Below, piece by piece: positions 1-11,985 of a stretch of DNA of 64,000 bases. Below the pieces are notes generated by a model. It saw only the letters and a program-made list of their open reading frames with translations. It was not told where the DNA came from and did no database searches. How positions within the stretch are numbered: position 1 is the first letter of the stretch; every line of letters begins with the position of its first letter. A program made the position numbers and the translations under genes. Source of the DNA: Alternaria dauci (Eukaryota > Ascomycota > Dothideomycetes > Pleosporales > Pleosporaceae); NCBI RefSeq assembly GCF_042100115.1, contig NC_091276.1, forward strand, positions 2,852,001 to 2,916,000. Direction: 5' to 3'.

Positions 1-643
1 TCTCGCAGAATTTCTGATCGTTGCTCTTGTGGGTGGCATACAGTAAGGCCTCCTACATAAGTAACAAGCTCATCTTCTTGTTGTGGGGTGAGCTTCTATT
101 GTTTTGTCTTAACGCGACGCGCGTATACCTTGGTCTCAACGCAATACGATTGACCTCCCCACATCGTATCTTCCTGCAAGGCGTGCGTATAATTTTTTTG
201 CCTAGGTCTCCTGCACATCTCTCTGTGATAGCAGCTTCAACAGACATCGTGGTATTGCGAAAAAGTGGTTGCAAGTTGGGATGGTCATAGTGTTTGAACG
301 CGCATTACGCTGAAGGAGCACTGCGAGCAGGGGCACAGTATAATGTCATCGCAGTTAAACGCTAGATCGCTGATTACATTAAGGGAGCAGAAGAGTAGTA
401 ATATTAACATATAAGTAAAAGAAGCGTTTTTAATTAGAAATAAGTATTAGTAAGTACTAATAAGCTTATACTTAGATAAGTAAGAGATAAGATATAAAAA
501 AATAAATAAAATACAGTAGGGTAATATAAAAAAAAGAGTGATTTTAAAAGTTACTCTTTTTTTATATTACCCCTCTATAATATCCTTAGTCTTATAGCTA
601 GCTATTTTACTCTATAGCTTAAGTAACTCTAAATTCGTAATTT
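1..643. other. Non-coding flank, AT-rich on its right
   Basis: I recognise no gene here. The left 300 bases are of mixed composition and contain only short open frames on both strands without family resemblance. From about 400 the sequence is AT-rich and TA-dinucleotide-rich, as in RIP-mutated DNA. It ends at the AATTT target site of the Gypsy element. An inverted repeat within it is listed separately. Confidence 0.5.
519..572. repeat. Long perfect-arm hairpin
   Basis: Arms at 519-539 and 553-572 are reverse complements except for one A in a homopolymer run; they begin GGGTAATAT and end ATATTACCC, around a 13-nt loop. This could be the remains of a very small palindromic MITE or an end-to-end fusion of terminal inverted repeats. 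No transposase lies nearby. Confidence 0.6.
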
Positions 644-1131
644 TGTTACAAGGTAACAAGAAGGATCTCTCCTTGATGCAGGTCGCATGGTAAGAGACCA
701 TCAGGCGACCACGTCAGAAGGTAATGACTAGTGCGGGGCGCTGATCACGTGATGGACATCCTGCCAAGAAGAGCCATCCCGCTAAGGATGGGATGGCAGG
801 TCGATACAGGATGTTAACTATCACAACCATCCCTCGGAAGGCTACAACTGATAGGATGGCAGTGATGGCAATGGACAAGGCAACGAGGATATAAGGATGG
901 AAAGGTTTTATTATTACTCTCGTTGTAGTTAACTTAAATAGTTCATCTCTTACATAGATTGTCAACTAGTTATTCTATTGTTTATAGAATTGGTATTGTT
1001 TATCCTTTGGTTACAACGATAACTCTTTTCTACCTAATTATTCTATACGATACCTCACGGACTACCGCTTTAGTCTACCTCGCCTTAGTACGGACTGAGT
1101 TTAGAGAAGTATCGCCTAACCCCGTGTAACA
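644..1131 (+). repeat. Left LTR of the Gypsy element
   Basis: It begins TGTTACAAGG and ends GTGTAACA, a short inverted terminal repeat with TG...CA ends. It is less RIP-mutated than the right LTR: for example it keeps ATGGTAAG where the right copy has ATAGTAAG. It carries the promoter and polyadenylation functions of the element, although none can be located by eye. Confidence 0.9.
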
Positions 1132-1269
1132 CTTTGACCACCTTAGATATCAGTGGACGTTTAACTAACAGGACAGCCTGATTAAGATTTAATAATAGCT
1201 TATTAGGGAAACGCGTAGAACAACAGGGCTTAGGGTTAGGGACCCTTGACGCTAGCACGCCCTACCCTA

Positions 1270-2640
1270 GAAAATGATGAGATGCTGGAAGCATCCGATA
1301 ACGAGGGAGAGAACCCTAACGTCACCGAGCTTAGGAATCTTAGGCAATACACAACCACGCAGGCTTAGCAGATTGCTGAGATGCAGGCAATGATCAATTA
1401 GCTTGCAGGGCAACTGATGATAACCCCTAACGAACGACCCGTTGCTATAAAGAAACCTAAGATAGCGTCACCAGAGAAATACGGTGGAGAACGAGAAAAG
1501 CTACGAGTATTTCTTACCAACATCGACCTGTACTACGAGTACAACGAGGTACCCAACGACTAGGAAAAGATCCTTATGGCTAGTACATACATGAAGGATA
1601 AGGCTTCTAATTAGATGCAACCCTATGTGGACGACTATCTGCTAGATGCAGAATACATAGGCACTAAAGAAGGAACCCGTACCTTATTCGCAAGTTGGAC
1701 AGAGTTTAAGCAAGAGATAGGACGCATCTTCGGAGAAGTAGACGCTCAGAACTAGGCAGAGAAGAAGATTACTCGCCTGAGGCAGACCTCGTCAGTATCA
1801 GCATACACGGCGGAATTTAAGCAACTACAAGCACGGATCGATTAGGATGATGCGGCACTTCGAATAGTATTCGAAGCAGGCCTTAAAGAGAATGTTAAGG
1901 ACGGCCTTATACACCACGATAAGCCCGGGACACTACACGCTCTGATCGAGCTAGCCACGCGTATCGACAACAGGTTGTAGGAACGAAACGATTAGAAGAA
2001 ATACTTCTGACCTAACCTGCCCAACATGAAGAAACAGCGTGGTAGATTCGACAGGGATAGCGACGCTATTATAACCGGCAAGGTACAAGAGAAGGCCAAA
2101 GACAAGAAAACCCGAGGAGGTAAAAGACACAACGGTCTCTCTAAGGAAGAACGCCAGCGGCGTTACGACAACAAAGCATGTCTCCAATGCGGGAAGACAG
2201 GACACTTCGCTAGGGATTGCGAAGAAGAACAAGTCAAACAGGCAGCTATTAAGATCCGGATAATCAGACAAGGCACGCCTTACCCGGCCGGGATAGAGCC
2301 GGATAACAACCTAAGCGACTTAGACCTATACGAGGAGGCACGCTTAGAGGATAAGGAAGGCTACGAAATCGTCCTAAGAGTTAAACCGGACAACGAAGTT
2401 CTTACTATGGGCTAGCTAAAGAAGACTGACTAGAAGGTTAAAGGCACCATCGTGATGGAACGATTAGCTAATAACTAGTGTTAGGTATGTAGTAACAAGA
2501 CACACTACGCCGACGAATACACGGTTCGCGAACGAATCATAATTACCGGCCCGAATGCCGAAGAAATTGGGTATTAGGCGATACACCAACAACCCTACTT
2601 TAATAATCCAATGGCTGAGGTCGAGGACTAAGAAGCCCAC
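1270..2640 (+). pseudogene. gag remnant of the Gypsy element
   Basis: Conceptual translation gives a capsid-like stretch (motifs KYGGEREKLRVFL, YTAEFKQLQARI) followed by one CCHC zinc knuckle CLQCGKTGHFARDC near 2178-2219. In-frame TAG codons occur at least near 1364, 1396, 1561, 1612, 1753, 1843 and 1978. Most fit TGG-to-TAG or CAG-to-TAG changes, so no full-length Gag can be made. Confidence 0.85.
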
Positions 2641-3194
2641 GAAGTAGAAGATACTAAGGATTATAAGGATTTGTGTTAGTATAACTACAAGATAAATTGC
2701 GAGTTCTATAAGTAAGATAAGGAGGATTGTAGGACAGACTAGGAAGAGTGCTGTTACCTAAACCTCTAGGTAGACGAATGTCTAGCGGACAACTACTACC
2801 TACACGAGCTAGAGAAAGTAGAGACCTACTACAGACTTCTATAGACGCAATGCAGGAATAGGTGTGACTTCTATCGTAAGCAGCTTAAGGAAGTACATAA
2901 GGTAGATAACTATTACTATCGCACCCTATTATCAAACATCTACGAGGTAGTAGATTGTAAGATTCACGAGGCCAAGAAGGCTTAACTAAGGAAGAGGATC
3001 ACTAGGGAGGAGATACCTCACCAGAACATTCATTAGAGCTTCTGTTACGACGACAGGTGCTTGACGCACTACAGCTCAAAGAATGACACAGGCTACTTTC
3101 CTAAGTACAGGAAAGGTAAGCAGTCAAAAAACTAGGATACCGCTAGGGACAGGGTCACGCTAGTGAAGGCAGTCCTAAAACGACCCTTAGGAAG

Positions 3195-6100
3195 GTGCAG
3201 GATACTGATAGTCGGGTGAAGCAGCTGCTTACGACCGTATCTATACAGGGACGAAACATCGAGGCGCTCGTAGATAGCGGGGCCGCACGGACGATAATCT
3301 CACCCAGAGTGGTGGAGAAACACGAACTACCCTACCGGGTTAAGAAGAACCTAGTATCAGTACTGTTAGCCGACAAGAAACCTATAGAATATGGAAACGG
3401 CATAATACGGATAGAAACCGAATCAACAAAGCTACGGATAGCTGGCATAGAGTACCAAATGAATATTAACATAATAGAACTAGGAGGACTAGACATGTTA
3501 ATTGGTTATAACTAGCTAGATGCCTATAACCCCGCTATCGACTGGCGAATGAAGACGATACTCAGAAGAGAACCTGTGCACAAGGTTACTAGAGTACGCT
3601 AAAGAGTGAGCCCGAAGGACCAGAGCTCAACCTAGGACGGGAGGTTCGGCAAGATCTCGCCTCATAAGATCATAAGAATCTATAAGAAGGACCCTCAAAG
3701 AGTAGGAGTCATATGGATAAGACGAGTCGCGACCACGAAGGAAGGACCCTTACCACTAGAGATACCAAGAGAGTATCAGACCGACGAGTTTAGAGAACTC
3801 TTTAAGGAAAACGAAGCCACGGATTTAGCAGACCATCAGGATTAGGATCACGAGATCATCCTAGATAAAGGGGCAAAGTTAAGCCCAGGACCTATGTATC
3901 CCATATCGCCCAAGCACGATGCTAAGCTAAGGGAGTACATCCAGAAGAATCTGAAGAAGGGATTTATCTGACCGGGATCAGGCCCAATAGCCTCACCCAT
4001 CTTGTTCGTAAAGAAGCCTAACGGGAAGTGGCGACTATGTGTCGACTTCCGAAGGTTGAACAGCGTTACTCAGAAGAACCAATATCCCTTACCACTAATA
4101 ACCGAGCTCATAGATCGACTCTAGGGAGCCAAGTGGTTTACGAAGTTCGACGTTCGGGAAGGATTTCACCGAATCAGGATCAAGGAAGGACACGAATGGA
4201 TGACAGCGTTCAAAACGAAATATAGACTGTTCGAGTACACAGTAATACCTTTTGGGTTAACGAATGCCCCGGCAACGTTTCAGTCAGTCATCAACAACGC
4301 TCTTCACGAGTACCTTGGAATCTTCGTCACAGCGTACATCAACGATATGCTAGTATACTCTAGCGGGACGCTAGAAGAACATGTGGAACATGTCAAGAAA
4401 GTGCTCAGGAAGCTTAAGGAATACAAGCTGTACCTGCAGCCAGGGAAGTGCGAATTCCACACGAAGGAAACGGAATACCTAGGCTTCATAATATCCACAG
4501 AGGGGGTGAAGATGAACCTAAAGAAGACAGCGGCTGTACAGGAGTGGCCAACGCCCAAAACAGTCAAGGACGTGCAATCCTTCCTAGGATTTGCCAACTA
4601 CTACCAGAAGTTCATCAAGGATTACTCAAAGATCACAACACCTCTCTCCGAGATCACGAAGAAGGAAGTTAGTTTCAAATAGAACGAGGAACATCAGGAG
4701 GCTTTTGATCGAATCAAGCAGATATTCCTCGAGGCACCAGTACTAGAGATGTACGACCCAAAGCGAGAGACGCGAGTCGAGACCGACGCGTCAGATTATG
4801 CACTCGGAGCTGTATTGTCGCAGCAGTGCCCAGACAAAAAGTGGAGACCAGTGTTCTACCACTCAAGAAAGTTCTCTGGAGCAGAACTAAACTACGACGT
4901 TCACGATAAGGAGCTACTAGGAGTAGTCGATGCCTTTGAACAGTGGGAAGTCTATTTGCTAGGACTACCACACCAGATCGAGGTTTTTACCGATCACCAG
5001 AACTTGGCAGGTTTCATAACAACGAAGAAACTCAACCGACGACAAGTCCGATAGGCTGAGATGCTAGCTCAGTTCGACTTCAAGATAACTCACCGCGCTA
5101 GAACGCTCAACGGAGCTGCGGATGCTTTAAGCAGGAGATCCGACTTACGCGAGGAAAATCATAAGGAACCACATGACGCCATGTTCAAGAAGATGCCTGA
5201 TAGCACACTACGTTACAACCAGCCGGAACTAGCTAAGATAGCTAAGGTGGCCGAGCGGGTAGAAACACTTCAGCAGCAGTAGCAGCAGAGAGCGGCCAGC
5301 TGGCAGTTCGAGCCTGACGAGAACGGCTCCGACGAACTGTTACAAGACGAGCGAGAGTACCGAGATATGATTCGAAGCGATCGAACATATGTACCCCCAC
5401 ACATGAGATCGAGTCTCATCAAGGAACTGCATAAGTCCCTAGAGTATAGACATACATCGCTAGAAGAAATGGTTAGGCGACTATCAAAGGTGTTTGCGAT
5501 ACCACGCTTGCGAGCGAAGGTGCAGGACGTCCTAGGCAACTGTTTAGCTTGTCATCAGAACAAACCCAAGAGACATAAGCCCTATGGCCTGTTACAACCC
5601 TTACCGCCACCAACAAGACCATAGAGCAGCGTAACAATAGACTTCATAGTAAAGCTCCCGAAGTCGTTAGAACCAGGATCCAGAAGATTATGCGACACAG
5701 TCCTAGTCATCGTGTGTCGTCACACGAAAGGAGCAAAGTTTATGCCCACAGAAGAAACCATTACAGCAGAAGAATGCGCGTATGAGGTTAGCAAGGCACT
5801 TATATCAGAACATAGGATACCTAAAGAATTCATCACCGATCGTAATAAACTATTCACTTCCAAGTATTAGAACACATTCCTAGCAAAGTTAGGTGTGAAG
5901 AAGAAGCTATCGACTAGCTTCCACCCCAAAACAGATAGCCAGACGGAACGAACGAACCAGACACTAGAACAGTATCTAAGGATGTACGCCAACAAGCTGC
6001 AAGACAATTAGGTTAAACTCTTACCAACAGCACAATCAGCCTACAATAGTACTAGGTCTGCGACGACTAAGTACTCGCCACACTATGCGAACTACAGATA

Positions 6101-6625
6101 TAAGCCGATTACTTATCAAGATCCGAAAGATATAGAGAGTATCGCAGTAGGTGCAGACGACAAAGCCCGCTTAATGCGAGAACTGCACGACGAATTAAGC
6201 AAGAACATAGCTCACAGGAACCTCACAACAGCCAAAGCGGCTAATAAGCAAAGGATTAAGGGACCAACCTTTAAGAAGGGGGACAAAGTTTTCCTGTCAC
6301 GACAGAACTTGAAAACTAAGCGACCAAGCAAGAAACTAGATAACCTCCAAGTAGGACCATTCGAAGTTCTAGAAGAAATGGGCAAAGTAAATTACAAACT
6401 CCAACTCCCACCAGGCATGCGCATCCACCCTGTCTTTCACAAAAAACTCCTAGAAAGAGCACCTCCAGATGCCGAGCTAGCTACCGACATAGAGCTCGAA
6501 GACGACGAGTACGAGGTCAAGGAGATTAGGGACCTACAGAAAATTGGTCGTTAGTGGAAATACTTGGTTAAGTAGCTAGGATGGCCAGAGAGCCAGAACA
6601 CTTAGGAACCAAAGGAAAATTTGAC
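3195..6625 (+). pseudogene. pol remnant: protease, RT, RNase H, integrase, chromodomain
   Basis: Domains follow in order. Aspartic protease has VDSGAARTI near 3267. Reverse transcriptase (about 3850-4680) has FGLTNAPATFQ and YINDMLVYS, where YVDD would be canonical; D-to-N is a G-to-A change. RNase H has ETDASDYALGAVLSQ near 4777. Integrase has an HHCC zinc finger (HKSLEYRHTS...CLACHQNK, 5429-5570) and a catalytic core. A C-terminal chromodomain (YEVKEIRDLQKIGR, then W-to-stop, KYLVK, 6510-6620) places it among chromoviruses, which target heterochromatin. Several TAG stops and frame breaks make it inactive. Confidence 0.9.
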
Positions 6626-7373
6626 GAACTGCAAGTCACAGGTACGTGAGTACCACCGGAGACACCCAGAGAGGAGAGGACCGGATCCTCAAGGGAAGAA
6701 AAGAAGTCAGAAAAAGGATCGAAGGAGGCGTCAACCTGTAACCAGCCCAAGTCAGTCGACAGTCCGGGTAGCGATAGTTCAGTTAGTAAAAAGTCTATAC
6801 TAGGGGCAGGGTTCCCCTCAGCTTGCTCTTTCGCCCGATCCTACAGATTCAGGATAGCAAGATCTCAATCAGCGTATGAGTGCTCTTGCGCCTCAACCTC
6901 TAGGAGCTCACAACGGAGACGGGCAGTCTCCATTATCGCGAGGGCCTGACGCTCTTCCGCACGCGCAATCTCGAGTTTCTTCTTACGCTTCTCAGCCTAA
7001 ACCTTCTCCTACTCTTCCTCAGAAACAAACAGGCTACACTCAGCCTTCACAGAAATACAGCCGGCACAACGACCAGTTACAGTATCTACAAAGTAACAAA
7101 GGTTCTTCTCCTCGCAGCGCTTACAACGAAACGTCATCTCAAGACCCTACTCTTACACTCAAGTCGCGCGGGCACGACGCTCAGCAGTTAAACTCTACGG
7201 ACGGTTGCGACGGGACGATTGAACCTTAGGCATAGTCAGGAGAAGTAAGGAAAGGAAGGAGGAGAGGTTACGACACCACAGGAATACCTACACCTCCGCC
7301 TCCACCACCACGCTAGGCACGGGAAAACGAAAATCCAGGGTATCAAGACAATACGCCTAAAAGGGGGGGATAA

Positions 7374-7861
7374 TATTACAAGGTAACAAGAAGGATCTCT
7401 CCTTAATGCAGGTCGCATAGTAAGAGACCATCAGGCGACTACGTTAGAAGGTAATAACTAGTGCAGGGCGCTAATCACGTAATAGACATCCTGCTAAGAA
7501 GAGCCATCCCGCCAAGGATAGGATAGCAGGTCGATACAGGATGTCAACTATCATAACTATCCCTTAGAAGGCTATAACTGATGGGATAGCAGTAATAGCA
7601 ATAGACAAGGCAACGAGGATATAAGGATAGAAAGGTTTTATTATTACTCTCGTTGTAGTCAACTTAAATAGTTTATCTCTTACACAGATTGTTAACTAGT
7701 TATTCTATCGTTTATAGAATTAGTATTGTTTATCCTTTAGTTACAACGATAACTCTTTTCCACCTGATTATTCCATACGATACCTCACGGACTACCGCTT
7801 TAGTCTACCTCGCCTTAGTACGGACTAAGCCTAGAGAAGTATAGCCTAACCCCGTGTAACA
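7374..7861 (+). repeat. Right LTR of the Gypsy element
   Basis: Same length as the left LTR, starting TATTACAAGG (TG changed to TA) and ending GTGTAACA. Differences from the left copy are transitions such as GATGCAGG to AATGCAGG and CCACGTCAG to CTACGTTAG. The right copy carries the greater RIP load. Confidence 0.9.
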
Positions 7862-9540
7862 AATTTATATAATTAACTCTATTCTTTCCTAGCCTTAGCT
7901 CTACCTTAGCTCCCTTAAATCTAAGATAGCTATTCTATACTATCTTTACTTCTCTATTAAGTATCCTTAACACTAATCCTTACTAGAACTTTATAGTTTA
8001 CTAATTAATTTTACTAGATATATTACTTACTTATACTACACTAAGAACTCTACCTAGGCCTTTTACGTCCCCCTTAGTTTAGGCTACTTCTATAATCTCT
8101 ATTTAGATATTAATTTAAATCCCTAATACGTTTAGTTAATACTTATACTTATATTATTTTATATCTATTATATAGGGGTTTACTATACTTCTTTAAGCTT
8201 AGTTTATACTAAGGTAAGATAGATGTTAGTAATAGTTTATAAGGTAGCGTATAGAATAATTAGGTAGAAAAGAGTTATTATTATAACTAAGAGAATAATA
8301 ATACTAATTCTATAAATAATAGAATAACTAGTTAATAATCTATATAAGAGATAAACTATTTAAGTTAACTATAATAAGTATAATAATAAGATCTACTATA
8401 TTCTTATACCTATTACCTAAGGTCCTACTATTAGTCTATTAACCTACTATTACTAATGGCTATCTCTACTACTAACAGTTACTACTACTCTTAGGCTCTA
8501 TTATTACTAATAGTACTATCTTAGTATAATAGTATACTATATAACTTAGTATACCTTATACCTTAGTCCTTAATTCCTTTATTATAACTCTCCCTTAGAG
8601 TCTAACCCTATCTTCCTTATATAAGGAGGATTTAACCTTTATTACTTATAATATTTAGTTAGTAGTAATATAAACGCGTAGATAAAGAGTTTATTAAAGA
8701 TATTATAAAGTAGTTACCTTTAATTATCTTCTTACTACTATTACTAAAGAAAGTAGAGAAGACACTTTAAGCTTATAATAGTAAAACCTAAGTAGTCTTC
8801 TATACTTATATTAAAACTTTTATAGATTAGTATCTAAAAGATCTAGATAACGCGTTACTACTAAGTAGAATATAGATTAATTATTTAGATAACTAGTTTA
8901 ATATAACCCTAAATACGTATTAGTATATAGTTCTTTATTCCCCCTTTATCTTACTTCTAGGCTATAGTAATAAATTTAGTAGTATCTCTAATCTCTATAG
9001 TATAGTACGTTTAGGTGTCTTTCTTAAAGAAGCTATTATACTATACTTACCTATCTATCTAGAAACTATAGTACTACTTAATATATAATTATATAATTTC
9101 TATAAGTATAGTAATCTAAATACCCTAGAGAATATAAATAAGATCTATAAGTCTAATATCTATTTCTACCTAAATAGTATATCTCCTCTAAAATATTAAA
9201 GATTATTACTAATAACTAACTAGACTTCTTACTTATCCTTATAATAATTATAATAGCTTTAGCTAACTTTATAAAACCCTCCTTACTATTTAAAGTAGAC
9301 GTAACTAATCTAAAAGGTAGTAGCGACGTGTATAAAGAATTAGAGGATAATAGTTTAATAGTTAGAAGTAATAATAATATAGGATAAGAACGTAAAGATT
9401 TAGCCTTAACTACCGTCTAGGCTCTATTTAGAGTTTAGGACGATATAGACATACGCCTACTATAGGTACTAAAAGCGTTTCTATATTTAAAGGGGGAGTT
9501 TAATAGTAAATTTAAGCAGATATAGGCTTAAGCGTAAAAA
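7862..9540. other. RIP-saturated AT-rich block
   Basis: About 1.7 kb composed almost wholly of TA-, AA- and CT-rich sequence with stops in every frame. No gene can be read. Part of it (8166-8400) is recognisable as a mutated inverted LTR, so the block is at least partly old transposon sequence. Confidence 0.8.
8166..8400 (-). repeat. Ghost LTR of the same Gypsy family, inverted and RIP-mutated
   Basis: Read on the minus strand, this stretch aligns over more than 200 bases with the right-hand half of the 644-1131 LTR. Shared stretches include GTATAGAATAATTAGGTAG, AATAGAATAACTAGTT and TATTTAAGTTAACTA; the differences are mainly C-to-T and G-to-A. It is the end of another copy in opposite orientation, mutated much further than the intact element. 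Confidence 0.75.
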
Positions 9541-9689
9541 CTACTAATGTAGACTTGTTATGCAAAGAAGACACTACTACATCTATGAACTACATGCTAT
9601 TCCTGATCCTAGAAGCTTGCTTGGGCCTAAGTTGAGATGGAAAGAAACCACACACCCAGTCTCTAGTAATGAAAAACATCATTAAGGTA
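9541..9689. other. Short unassigned stretch between the AT-rich block and an LTR
   Basis: Composition abruptly becomes normal at about 9540. No coding potential or recognised repeat was seen. Confidence 0.4.
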
Positions 9690-9983
9690 TGAGGTAACAA
9701 AGTCCTAACCAATATGAGTCGCGGTTCAGACCATACTCAGGTATCGTAGCACGGAGCTACCCCTTTTCCAATATTAAACCCTTTCGGGAAATCGCGATCG
9801 CCACTCGAGTCAACCCCCTTGGAAACTCTATCGTTATAGGATTGGATCATTTTTACCTCTTGGTTGACATCGATAACTCTTTTCGACCTGAACCTCCCAG
9901 ATATCCTCACGGACTACCGCTCTAGTCTATCTCACCTTAGTACGGACCGAGCTTGGAGAAGTATAGCCTGACCCCGTGTAACA
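9690..9983 (+). repeat. Partial or solo LTR of a related Gypsy family
   Basis: The right part is clearly related to the intact element's LTR (CTCACGGACTACCGCT, CACCTTAGTACGGAC, CCCGTGTAACA at the end) but is not RIP-mutated. The left boundary is placed at a GAGGTAACAAAG resembling the LTR start, and is uncertain. No internal coding region is attached, so it is a solo or truncated LTR. Confidence 0.6.
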
Positions 9984-10385
9984 TATCTGTAGAGCTGGAC
10001 AACGTACTCTCTGAAACACTCGGTGATAACTCAAGGTAACAACTCTAGTCAGTAAGTAACTTGGGAGCAAGCATACTACACAAGTGAAGAGGAATGCCTG
10101 GTGCAGATAGAGGACGAAGAGGAGGAAACAGTGCTTTCTTGAAAGGGTAGCGGAGTAGCTCTAGATGCAGAGCTAGAGCACGATGAGAATACCGTTGGGC
10201 TTCGAGGCTATCGATGGCCGACGTGATTCGCTCGTAAGCGTATCCATATCGCCGTCGCAGCTGCAACATCATCCTCAACAAGAACGTCAAAGGATCTTGT
10301 ATAAGGTCTTTGGAGTGGTTTCGAGTGCGTGAGCCCAGCACATACATAGAGGGTCATTTGGGAAATACTAGAGGTCGGCAAGAAC

Positions 10386-11640
10386 GTGTTTCAGCGATTT
10401 GAAGTGACGCTCAAGCAGACTTCGTGTGTACTGCGATGCTGGCTTCGGAGCTGGACCCCATCTTTCCTTCCTTACCCGCTCGAGCGACCTCAGCGTGAAC
10501 CAACCCGGCGAAGATACTACGTCATCCACGAGCGGTTTCTATGCTATATATTCTGGACATCAGCATTGTCGCGTAACACAAAGGAGCCTACGAGCGCGAT
10601 CTTTGGGCTGCAGCTGACTACATCTCAGCTGGCCATGATGAACCCCATCTGGAACCATCTTTCTGCTACCTGCAAACAGGCAGACTGCGGGGTATTGCTA
10701 CAATCATCGTTGGATAATGTCTGTAAGAGTCTCTTCCAGCTTCTTATCATGTTCTGGATAGACCTGTCGCACGATGAAAACATGAACCGTAGCGCCATGT
10801 TGCATTTTCCTAGTGTCCAGGGAATCCATTCTACAGAGCTTTGTTTCCACAAACCTTACGACTATGCCCCATTCATATCAGCGCTCCTGTGGGTGGAAGG
10901 TCTGGTCATACTTGAGAACTCACTGCCACTTGCACCATACAACCGTCTCAAAGTTCCTGGGCCTGAGCGTACTGCCTACGACGACCAAGCACAGCGACTG
11001 CGTGAGCACATCCGACCCGAATATCTTCAACGAGGAAGCCTCGCACCTGCTGGATACCTCATCGAACGGCTTCAGTATGGACGAGCAATTACTCGGCGCG
11101 AGAGCCCCCAAGCAAATATATCATGGTCGCAAGATGGCTTAACGCTGTATATCGCAGATGCCCAGATTCACGTGCGAAGCTTCCGCGAAACGATCCACGA
11201 CGTCATACTAGGGTCGCAAAATCTTGTACAAGAGCTCCTTATTGATCAGTGGCCAGATGTCTAGCTTAATGCCGTACAAGTTGATCTTGCCACTCATTGC
11301 CCAGGATTTTCACCTATAACACACCCAGCCAATAAATTCCAGGGGTCTTTTCGCGCTCTGAGTAGACTCGCATTCTCAAATCAAGCCAGGTTTCCATTCG
11401 ATACAAGAAGAGGGGAAGCCAAACCAAAACGATACCTTAGGAAAACTGGCCATTTGTTCGTCTACTCTATGCAGCAATGCACGTGACAAACGGCACGCCA
11501 GCACGTGGAGAAGAAGTTAGGGCGTTACGCTGGGTTGACGCGGTTTCTGTGCGGCGAAACATCTTCGTCTACAAAGGATAGGTGATCTTTGAGATGGTTC
11601 GCATAGCGCTAGAACCGGTATATGCAACTCTCTATCACGG
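10386..11640 (+). pseudogene. Degraded fragment of a telomere-linked RecQ helicase (TLH)-like protein
   Basis: An open stretch of 292 codons (10386-11264) is followed, after a stop, by more codons in the same frame (THPANKFQGSFRALSR, KRYLRKTGHLFVYSMQQ). Then, in another frame from about 11475, comes NGTPARGEEVRALRWVD ... RRNIFVYKG. From memory of the family, the pattern of a long helical region then GTPxRGxE...LRW...RNI matches the part of fungal TLH/RecQ-like proteins that precedes the helicase domain. No RecQ motifs follow, so this is a 3'-truncated, frameshifted relic. TLH genes typically lie next to telomeres, which suggests a subtelomeric setting. Family assignment is by recollection, not search. 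Confidence 0.6.
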
Positions 11641-11985
11641 CTCAATATTCTTCTCTACTGTATTTTTGCGGATAACAGCCTCCAATCGGTATTTATCTGT
11701 CTGTATATAGCCGGTCATGCTTCAATGTGGGCATTCATCGCACTACACTCGAAAAGAATTGGAGTACTTCTGAAAAATGCGCTTTCGTTAGAATGTTGCG
11801 ATAACTGGACATGTGACAGCTTTAGAGGATAGAAACGGCTCCTGTCACCTCCGCATCCGTTCTCAACAGCTAACTGACTCCAGCCTTCACTTGCTTCGCG
11901 ATACCTGACTAAGTCATCGCTTCATCACTCTTGATGCCCTAGATTTTCTAGAATGCTGACTGTTCGTGCTCCTCTTGTGCCCTTT
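11641..11985. other. Unassigned stretch
   Basis: Normal base composition; no open frame or family resemblance seen. It may hold further decayed TLH sequence or the 3' flank of the PigL_N pseudogene. Confidence 0.3.

Larger units (their letters stand above)
644..7861 (+). mobile_element. Ty3/Gypsy chromovirus retrotransposon, complete but RIP-inactivated
   Basis: The element has 488-bp LTRs at 644-1131 and 7374-7861 and is flanked by a perfect 5-bp target-site duplication AATTT (639-643 and 7862-7866). A G-run polypurine tract (about 7360-7368) precedes the right LTR. The order is gag, protease, reverse transcriptase, RNase H, integrase, chromodomain, which is the Ty3/Gypsy chromovirus order. 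Coding frames are cut by many TAG codons where TGG or CAG is expected. The two LTRs differ almost only by C/T and G/A changes, the signature of RIP. Confidence 0.95.

Noticed and set aside
1270..6625. TAG recoding in the Gypsy element
   Set aside because: Stops sit at both expected Trp and Gln positions and the LTRs carry the same transitions, so RIP explains them without a changed code.
10045..10347. 100-codon minus-strand frame beside the TLH-like fragment
   Set aside because: No resemblance and no context; the plus strand reads more plausibly as decayed TLH sequence.
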